Below are positions 57,788-64,000 of a DNA stretch of 64,000 nucleotides, in pieces; position 1 is the first letter of the stretch, and each line of letters begins with the position of its first letter. Origin of the DNA: Arcanobacterium pluranimalium (GTDB lineage Bacteria > Actinomycetota > Actinomycetes > Actinomycetales > Actinomycetaceae); contig NZ_JAFBCS010000001.1 of the NCBI RefSeq assembly GCF_016907845.1, positions 1-64,000 of the forward strand, written 5' to 3'. Made by a program: the position numbers and the translations under genes. The notes beneath the pieces were generated by a model. The model did no database searches. It had not been told where the DNA came from and was given only the letters and a program-made list of their open reading frames with translations.

Positions 57788-60139
57788 TCAAGATCGACTG
57801 CGGCGCACAATTCCAACCACGCCTAATCCTGAGAGCACCAACAGTACAGCGATAGCGGCAAGCGAACTATTCTTAGCACCTGTTTCGGCCAATAGTTCAG
57901 TGCCAACACCTGGAGCTTCGCCAACCACGATCCGCAGTATTGCAAAAGACCTATCGGCAGTCTGCGCCACCGCGTAATGCGTACCTAACGCAATATCTTG
58001 CGGAATCGTATAGGAAACCTTGAGAACGCCGTCGGCACCCACAGTTTGCGTCGCAATGAGCTTGGCAAGCGAGTAGAAATACACATCAGCTTGAGCATTG
58101 GCCGCTAAACCTGGGAACACCAAATCGATCTTCTGCCCCCGCACTGCAGCAACGTTGACCACTGAAACACCGGAGGCGTCAATGAAACCCTTCACTGCGG
58201 CGTCGTCCGCAAAAACCGGACCGGTAGCCTGCTCAGCCGCCTTGATCATAATCTGCTTTGTAACCTCAGAAACCATCCCGTTTGGCAGTTTGGCCGACAC
58301 TTTCACCGTGTATTTTCCAGCCGGCGTATTGGCAGGAATTGCAATCACGGCTTTGCCGCGGCCCGTCTCATCAAGTTTAGCTATGATCGCGTTATCGAGC
58401 GTGACAGCTTGCGAGCCCACGCCCTCAATAGACACCTCAGCCTGTGTGGCCTTTGGTTCATTAGCGGTCATAGACAGCGAAGAAATCTCAATGTTCGCAG
58501 TTGTACCTGCAACGAGCTCGGCTGGGAGTGTCAAACCATAGGAACGCTGCGAATAGTCAACGAGGTAAGGCCCCTGCTCACCAGTCGCTTTCGTGAGAAA
58601 GTCGTTAAAAGCATCATTATCTTTCATGCCGGTATCAACGAATCCAGTACCCTCTTTGAACACGGTAAACCCATCTCCACCGCCGAGGAGGAACGTATTC
58701 GACGCCACCGTGTATACCTTTGAGGCATCATTTGGAACGAGCTGACCGTCAACGTAGATCTCCGAAACCATCTTGCCCAGCTGAGCAGCCGGATCGTATA
58801 CATACTTCACGTTCTTCGACAGCCCCAGTCGCAGCAATGGATGTGAGACCTTTGGATCAGGGTTGTGCGGATCCGTCTTCCACTGCTGTTCAAGCAGCTT
58901 GTAGAGCTGTGCACCGGTCAAATCTTTCGTCCCGAAAACGTTACCGAACGGCTGTACCGTAAACGATTGACCTTTCGTGACCTGCCCCTGCTCAAAATCT
59001 GCGCGCACTCCACCAGGATTCATAATTCCGATCTGAGCCGGCTTGGAGAATTTCTTTGAGTACTGGTAGAAAACCTCTGCTAAAAGGTTACCTGCCGAAG
59101 ATTCAGTGCCGCGGTTGCCGCCGATCCCGATTGCCTCAGGCTTTGTTGGATCAGCGCTTGGTGCCGCGCCGCGCCAGGCTCCATTAGCCAAAGTGCCAAC
59201 AGGCTCTTTTCCAAGATTATCTGCCTTAGTTTTAGCAGCCTCGTAGAGTTTCTTGATATCGTCGCTCTCGCCGACCTTCGGATCGATATTGACCAATTCG
59301 CACGTTGCAGTCACTTTTTTGTGATCAGCACTGACCACGATATGCGCCTTGGCAAAATCCGCTCCCGCATTCACAGTTTGGCAGGTAGGAGCACCGGAGG
59401 CAGTTTTCCCTGTCTGGGAAAGATGCGAATGGCCCGCGAACGCAATGTCTACTTTTGGTCCGAGTTGATTCGCTGCCGCGATATCTTTATGAATGAGGGC
59501 GACGACGACGTCGGCCTCACCGTTCGTATCGTTGCCGTCCTTGAGTTGTTCCGCTACTTTATTGGTTGCGGCAACCGGATCGGTGAACGTCAATCCTTTG
59601 ATCGCCTCTGCAGAGACGAGCGTCGGCATCTCGTCAGTAACAGTGCCGACATAAGCGACCTTGACGCCTGCGATAGTCTCAATATGGTACGGCGGCGTAT
59701 TGAGATCCGCAGCTCCCACAAGATTCGCCGCGAGCACTGGTACGCCCAAACCTGGCTTAATACGATCAACGAGATCTCTGTAGCCCTTATCGAATTCGTG
59801 GTTACCCGCAGCAGTTACCGATAGCTGCATTGCTTTGAGGATCTCCAACGTTGGCGTATCGTTGTCGATCGACGACACATACGCCGAACCACCTACCGAA
59901 TCACCAGCAGAAACGAACCGCGTATTGGGATTGGCGGTACGCATCGCATCAATCTGAAAATCTAGCGCTGCAGCTTTGTCTATCTGACCATGAAAGTCAG
60001 AGATAGCTGCCAAATCAATGGCAATATCGCCATCTGCAGCTGTTGCAGTAGTACCAGTTATTCCCACCAGCCCCAGCATGAGTGCCGATACCGCACCCAC
60101 TGCTTTTGACGCACGGGAATGCAACAAATGAGAATTCAT
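57788..60139 (-). CDS. Cell-wall-anchored 5'-nucleotidase/metallophosphatase
   Basis: A 783-residue exported protein. The signal peptide ends near TATAADG. The metallophosphatase domain has ISDFHGQ, SAGDSVGG, AAGNHEFD and FAGHSHLS. The 5'-nucleotidase C-terminal domain has MNPGGVRADF and LLGGGDGFTVF. Then come Ig-like linkers, and the tail carries LAETG, a hydrophobic helix and RRSRS, a sorting signal of the LAxTG type used by class E sortases. It should dephosphorylate extracellular nucleotides for nucleoside and phosphate salvage. The ATG at 60139 has AAAGGGG 5 bases upstream; an ATG at 60178 is less likely. Confidence 0.93.
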   Translation of the reverse strand: MNSHLLHSRASKAVGAVSALMLGLVGITGTTATAADGDIAIDLAAISDFHGQIDKAAALDFQIDAMRTANPNTRFVSAGDSVGGSAYVSSIDNDTPTLEILKAMQLSVTAAGNHEFDKGYRDLVDRIKPGLGVPVLAANLVGAADLNTPPYHIETIAGVKVAYVGTVTDEMPTLVSAEAIKGLTFTDPVAATNKVAEQLKDGNDTNGEADVVVALIHKDIAAANQLGPKVDIAFAGHSHLSQTGKTASGAPTCQTVNAGADFAKAHIVVSADHKKVTATCELVNIDPKVGESDDIKKLYEAAKTKADNLGKEPVGTLANGAWRGAAPSADPTKPEAIGIGGNRGTESSAGNLLAEVFYQYSKKFSKPAQIGIMNPGGVRADFEQGQVTKGQSFTVQPFGNVFGTKDLTGAQLYKLLEQQWKTDPHNPDPKVSHPLLRLGLSKNVKYVYDPAAQLGKMVSEIYVDGQLVPNDASKVYTVASNTFLLGGGDGFTVFKEGTGFVDTGMKDNDAFNDFLTKATGEQGPYLVDYSQRSYGLTLPAELVAGTTANIEISSLSMTANEPKATQAEVSIEGVGSQAVTLDNAIIAKLDETGRGKAVIAIPANTPAGKYTVKVSAKLPNGMVSEVTKQIMIKAAEQATGPVFADDAAVKGFIDASGVSVVNVAAVRGQKIDLVFPGLAANAQADVYFYSLAKLIATQTVGADGVLKVSYTIPQDIALGTHYAVAQTADRSFAILRIVVGEAPGVGTELLAETGAKNSSLAAIAVLLVLSGLGVVGIVRRSRS

Positions 60140-60324
60140 ACTTACCCCTTTTAAGTACGTATACATGTGCTTTTTCATGGTACGTGAATTTTTGGGGCAT
60201 TACAGGCAAAATGATGAAACTGTTACTAGCGATTTACAGGGAATTTACTATTGAGGCATGCCGCCACTCGCAAATTTCTCCCATGCGAGAGCAGAATTCT
60301 TCACAGCCCAATACACCCACAACC

Positions 60325-60352
60325 ATGACACTCATTAACTAGTAGATATAAT
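60325..60352 (+). promoter_or_regulatory. Near-consensus promoter pointing into the 3' end of the TetR gene
   Basis: ATGACA (60325-60330), a 16-base spacer and a perfect TATAAT (60347-60352) on the plus strand. No plus-strand gene follows; a transcript would be antisense to the TetR gene. Confidence 0.4.
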
Positions 60353-60369
60353 GAGCACAATAGGGGTGC

Positions 60370-61146
60370 TTATCGGAAGTTACCTAGCACTCCACCCTCA
60401 ACACAAGCGTAGATGTAATCCTTGATCTCATCTTGGCTCAACTCCGCCACTAAACGATCCGCCTCATCGAGTTCGAAACCTGGATAATCAGCAGGCCGCT
60501 CCACAATACGCTTCGAAAAAAGCCACGTCTCCGCAACTGACCGAATCACAGAAACCAAAGCAACCGAGCCAATATGGCTACGAACCAACTTTTGCTTGCG
60601 ATTGCCCTCAGTACCCTCGCCGAAATCTACTTTTCCGTCGCCCACATTCGCATCGAGCCGCGAGCCATGTACGTAATCAAGCTGGTCATCGACAGCTGTA
60701 CCCACCGCCGTCGAAAGGAATACCTCATCGAAATTCAACAGCTTCGAAGTGCCCGGCTCACCCTCAAGATCGCCAATGCGCACAAAGATATAGAGGTCAA
60801 GATCTTTAAGCATGAAATCGAGATAGACGTCGATGGCGGACTTGATCATACACTCAGGTGAAGTCTCTTCCATCATAGCCGACTTAATTCGCCCAACGAG
60901 GTCCCCTACGATGTAAGAACCCACCGTATACTGCAGACTTACCTTATCCGGGAAGTAGCGGTACAAAATCGATTTCGACGTCTTTGCATAGTCAGCAATT
61001 TGATCCATCGACACCTGATAGCCATATTTACGCACCACATCGCACGTAATTTCAACGAATTTACGCGTGCGTTCCTCGCGGTGACGAACCCAGCGCAGCG
61101 CACGACCGTCCTGTTTGTTTCCATTATCCGGCATCATCGTTGGCAT
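60370..61146 (-). CDS. TetR-family transcriptional regulator
   Basis: A regulator of about 258 residues. The N-terminal helix-turn-helix is YGYQVSMDQIADYAKTSKSI followed by LYRYFPDK, the TetR signature. The large ligand-binding domain (about 200 residues) has no recognised family. The start is uncertain: ATG at 61146 has GGGGAAG 4 bases upstream, while ATG at 61158 and GTG at 61164 lack a ribosome site. Its target is unknown; the neighbouring nucleotidase gene is one possibility. Confidence 0.82.
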   Translation of the reverse strand: MPTMMPDNGNKQDGRALRWVRHREERTRKFVEITCDVVRKYGYQVSMDQIADYAKTSKSILYRYFPDKVSLQYTVGSYIVGDLVGRIKSAMMEETSPECMIKSAIDVYLDFMLKDLDLYIFVRIGDLEGEPGTSKLLNFDEVFLSTAVGTAVDDQLDYVHGSRLDANVGDGKVDFGEGTEGNRKQKLVRSHIGSVALVSVIRSVAETWLFSKRIVERPADYPGFELDEADRLVAELSQDEIKDYIYACVEGGVLGNFR

Positions 61147-61302
61147 TAACTTCCCCATAAACACGAAATCGAGTAAATCACATAACCATATTGGCTATTA
61201 TAGTCCTCAAAATAGACTTAATAAACATAGCATTCAATTACTTCGCGCAGGCGCAAAATCCAGCAAAATGAACGTGATATTTCTCCACTAAACAGCACAT
61301 TT

Positions 61303-62208
61303 TCAGTCTGTTAAAGTGTGCACAACCGCGAGATATGCTTCTCGAGTTTTATTCACTATATCTTGCGGTAGTTGCGGTGGCGAAAGGCGCGACGACGGCG
61401 TCCACACGCTCTCCTCAGACACCAACCAGTCGCGCACTACCTGCTTATCGAAAGATGGCTGCGGTCGACCAGGGTGATATTTATCGACGTACCAAAAACG
61501 GGACGAATCCGGCGTCAGAAGCTCGTCCCCCAACACGACGTCGTCTTCCCCGTTATCGTAGGGAACCCCGTACTCAAGCTTGGTATCTGCGAGAATCAAG
61601 CCCCGCTCATACGACGTGCGATAAGCCTGGCGATACACAGTGAGCGAATAATCGCGTATCAATTCCGCATTACTCGCGCCAACAATCTCTTTAAACTGGG
61701 CGAACGTAATATTCTCGTCGTGCTCACCGCGCGCCGCTTTAATCGACGGCACAAAAATCGGTTCGGCAAGTTCTTCCGAATCGGCGATACCAGTAGGAAG
61801 TTTCTGCCCAGCTACAGCACCCGTCTGCTGATACTCCTCGTAAGCCACACCCGCCAAATATCCGCGCACCGTGCACTCCACCGGAAACATCTTCAATCGC
61901 TGTGCAACCAAAGCCCGATCTTGCACCGCCTCGGGAATCTCGCAGTCGAGCAGATGATTAGGCACAATCCCTGCCAACTCCTGAAACCACCAGCGCGAAA
62001 GGAAAGTCAGAAACTTCCCCTTGTCTGGAATCACAGAGGGCATCACGAAATCAAACGCGCTTATCCGATCAGAAGAGACCATCATGATAGTTTCCATGCC
62101 AAAATACGAATCCGCGCTGGTTGGCACATACAAATCACGAACTTTGCCGCTAGACGTATGTGACCATCCCGGAATTGATGCAATGCCCGAAGAAAAGGCG
62201 CTCATCAT
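61303..62208 (-). CDS. purC: Phosphoribosylaminoimidazole-succinocarboxamide synthase
   Basis: A 301-residue purine-biosynthesis enzyme joining CAIR and aspartate with ATP. Motifs are SSGKVRDLYV, SSDRISAFDFVMPSVIPDKG, VECTVRGYLAG, and LILADTKLEYG with PDSSRFW. The length matches the actinobacterial/yeast-type PurC. The ATG at 62208 (followed by another ATG) has GAGGAAGAGAGG just upstream; a GTG at 62232 is less likely. It is a single gene here. Confidence 0.95.
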   Translation of the reverse strand: MMSAFSSGIASIPGWSHTSSGKVRDLYVPTSADSYFGMETIMMVSSDRISAFDFVMPSVIPDKGKFLTFLSRWWFQELAGIVPNHLLDCEIPEAVQDRALVAQRLKMFPVECTVRGYLAGVAYEEYQQTGAVAGQKLPTGIADSEELAEPIFVPSIKAARGEHDENITFAQFKEIVGASNAELIRDYSLTVYRQAYRTSYERGLILADTKLEYGVPYDNGEDDVVLGDELLTPDSSRFWYVDKYHPGRPQPSFDKQVVRDWLVSEESVWTPSSRLSPPQLPQDIVNKTREAYLAVVHTLTD

Positions 62209-62294
62209 ACCTCTCTTCCTCGTCGAAGCCACTAGTGCAAGCGTACTGGTTGCTCACCGAAAATAACACACGAACGTGCGCATATCTCACTAGA

Positions 62295-62331
62295 ACATGA
62301 GGGCTGGAGCAAATTGCTCCAGCCCTCATGT
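62295..62331 (-). terminator. Terminator of pckG
   Basis: A perfect 16-bp stem, ACATGAGGGCTGGAGC and its complement, with a 5-base loop, 30 bases after the pckG stop. Confidence 0.7.
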
Positions 62332-62360
62332 CGCTTAAGTTCTAGCTCTTACTATTCAGC

Positions 62361-64000
62361 TCACTTGGCATCAGCGATGCGTGCGCGAAGCTTGTCAAGC
62401 TCAGCTGCGATAGCAGCAGGAAGCTTGTCGCCGAACTGCTCGAAGTACTTGGCCGAATCTTCAGCTTCAGCACTCCATGCCTCTGGATCAGTAGCGTAGA
62501 GCTTTGCCCAATCCTCAGCAGTGATGTCAAGGCCTTCGAGGTTGAAGTCCTCAAACTTCGGGTAACGGCCAGTCATGCCCTCAATTGCATCAACTTCGCC
62601 TGCGCAACGACGCACAACCCAGTCAAGAACGCGAGCGTTCTCGCCGTATCCTGGCCACATGAACTTACCGTTCTCATCCTTGCGGAACCAGTTAACCTGG
62701 AATACCTTCGGGAACTTCTCGCCAAGCTTCTCGCCCATCTCGAGCCAGTGACCCCAGTAGTCGGCCATGTTGTAGCCACAGAATGGGAGCATAGCGAATG
62801 GGTCGTGACGCAGGGAGCCAACGGCACCTTCTGCTGCTGCGGTCTGCTCGGAAGCAACCGTTGCGCCAACGAATACGCCGTGGGTCTGGTCGAATGCTTC
62901 TGCAACAAGTGGAACGTTGCTTGCGCGGCGTCCACCGAAGAGAATTGCGTCAACAGCAACACCCTGTGGTGCCTCCCAATCCTCACAGATAATTGGGCAC
63001 TGAGCAGCAGGAGCAGTGAAGCGCGAGTTAGGGTGAGCAGCCTTCTTGCCCGCTTCGGTATCAGCCTTGGTGAAATCGTTACCTTGCCAATCAATGAGGT
63101 GTTCTGGCTGCTCGGCGTCAATGCCTTCCCACCACACGTCACCGTCGTCGGTCAATGCGACGTTGGTGAAGATTACGTTCTCCTTCATGGAGTCCATAGC
63201 CATTGGGTTGGTATCGTACGAGGTTCCTGGAGCAACACCGAAGAAGCCTGCTTCTGGGTTGATTGCGTAGAGGCGTCCGTCTGGACCTGGACGCATCCAA
63301 GCGATGTCGTCGCCAACGGTCTCAACCTTGTAGCCCTCGATGGTTGGCTGGAGCATGGCGAGGTTGGTCTTGCCACAAGCCGATGGGAATGCAGCGGTTA
63401 CGTGGTACTGCTTGCCAGTCTTTTCATCGGTAAGACGCAGGATGAGCATGTGCTCTGCCATCCAACCATCGCGACGTGCCATCGTCGAAGCGATACGCAG
63501 TGCGAAGCACTTCTTGCCGAGCAGTGCGTTACCGCCGTAACCGGAACCGAAGGACCAAATCTCGTTCGTCTCTGGGAAGTGGGTGATGTACTTTTCATCG
63601 TTGCATGGCCATGCAACGTCAGCTTCACCTTCAGCGAGCGGCTTACCAACCGAGTGAACTGCTGGAACCCAAGCTCCACCTTCACCGATGAGCTTCAGTG
63701 CCTCAGCGCCCATGCGGGTCATGATACGCATGTTGACGACGACGTATGGGGAGTCGGTGAGCTCAACACCAAGCTGCGAAATTGGGCCGCCGAGTGGTCC
63801 CATTGAGAAAGGAACAACGTACATGGTACGTCCAGCCATCGAACCACGGAACACGCCGTTCTCGCCAATGAGGGTTTCCTTCATTTCCTTTGGATCTGCC
63901 CAGTTGTTGGTTGGGCCTGCATCTTCTTCCTTTTCGGAGCAGATGTAGGTGCGGGACTCAACACGTGCAACGTCAGATGGAAGGGAACGAGCCAAGAAAG
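62361..64000 (-). CDS. pckG: Phosphoenolpyruvate carboxykinase (GTP), partial
   Basis: The C-terminal 546 residues of the roughly 600-residue GTP-dependent PEPCK, which converts oxaloacetate + GTP to PEP + CO2. Seen are [22 protein letters not shown], the hyper-reactive Cys loop [13 protein letters not shown], and the metal/nucleotide segments VGDDIAWM and [11 protein letters not shown]. The reading frame stays open across the window edge, so the TTG at 63995 is internal and the start lies outside. With ppdK it controls flux between TCA intermediates, PEP and pyruvate. Confidence 0.96.
   Translation of the reverse strand, partial: FLARSLPSDVARVESRTYICSEKEEDAGPTNNWADPKEMKETLIGENGVFRGSMAGRTMYVVPFSMGPLGGPISQLGVELTDSPYVVVNMRIMTRMGAEALKLIGEGGAWVPAVHSVGKPLAEGEADVAWPCNDEKYITHFPETNEIWSFGSGYGGNALLGKKCFALRIASTMARRDGWMAEHMLILRLTDEKTGKQYHVTAAFPSACGKTNLAMLQPTIEGYKVETVGDDIAWMRPGPDGRLYAINPEAGFFGVAPGTSYDTNPMAMDSMKENVIFTNVALTDDGDVWWEGIDAEQPEHLIDWQGNDFTKADTEAGKKAAHPNSRFTAPAAQCPIICEDWEAPQGVAVDAILFGGRRASNVPLVAEAFDQTHGVFVGATVASEQTAAAEGAVGSLRHDPFAMLPFCGYNMADYWGHWLEMGEKLGEKFPKVFQVNWFRKDENGKFMWPGYGENARVLDWVVRRCAGEVDAIEGMTGRYPKFEDFNLEGLDITAEDWAKLYATDPEAWSAEAEDSAKYFEQFGDKLPAAIAAELDKLRARIADAK

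Noticed and set aside
62748-63806. 352-codon plus-strand frame inside pckG
   Set aside because: It is antisense to GTP-PEPCK with all motifs intact.

Overview
The window looks like chromosome from a mid-GC actinobacterium. It carries mycothiol synthase (mshD), polyphosphate kinase with a MutT1-type NUDIX/phosphatase, ClpC, BldC, DUF3073, DUF3618 and SCP_3 proteins, a DtxR/IdeR-type iron box and a LAETG sortase tail. GC appears close to half, low for the phylum, and the content fits Actinomycetaceae such as Arcanobacterium or a relative. The genus is an inference.

Layout. 1-7085: end of ppa, a secreted NlpC/P60 endopeptidase, an alpha/beta hydrolase and a large FAD/Fe-S dehydrogenase. 7086-10309: iron-regulated feoABC-like operon. 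10376-17935: CsbD stress protein, pyruvate phosphate dikinase, an MFS carrier, and a GH1 glycosidase coupled to a GPH-type sugar transporter. 18051-25520: threonine catabolism (tdh-kbl), an arsenate-reductase-like protein, a HAD phosphatase, ClpC and Dtd. 25521-28048: ygfZ, a nitrobindin-like protein and a membrane protein. 28168-28332: a candidate structured small RNA with its own promoter and terminator. 28787-34974: phosphate uptake (DUF47/PhoU-like plus Pit, then pstSCAB behind direct repeats resembling a PhoP box). 34999-39992: mutT1, ppk, mshD and a hypothetical gene, all leftward. 40242-50802: tRNAs and insertion sequences, with EamA, EEP nuclease, MsrB and MscS genes between them. 51040-64000: MurJ, Tpx, small membrane/envelope proteins, BldC, RNB nuclease, a cell-wall-anchored 5'-nucleotidase, TetR, purC and pckG (running off the end).

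The most striking structure is at 46804-50802. An IS1249-like element (IS-B) has a second element (IS-A) inserted in its left terminal repeat, and that IS-A copy has an identical IS-A inserted in its own left terminal repeat. Both inner insertions keep exact 8-bp target duplications. A third IS-A copy lies at 40392-41714. IS-A also carries a diverged tandem duplication of its left end.

Other non-coding patterns: five copies of a roughly 60-bp palindrome (2426, 22103, 28549, 41794, 50921); short tandem repeats that include the stop codons of kbl and pstB; an in-frame 24-bp repeat in mshD; and seven genes whose start codon sits 6-7 bases after a -10-like hexamer without a Shine-Dalgarno, as expected for leaderless mRNAs.

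Start codons were chosen by Shine-Dalgarno position or family length where possible. Functional calls rest on motifs read by eye, without database searches.
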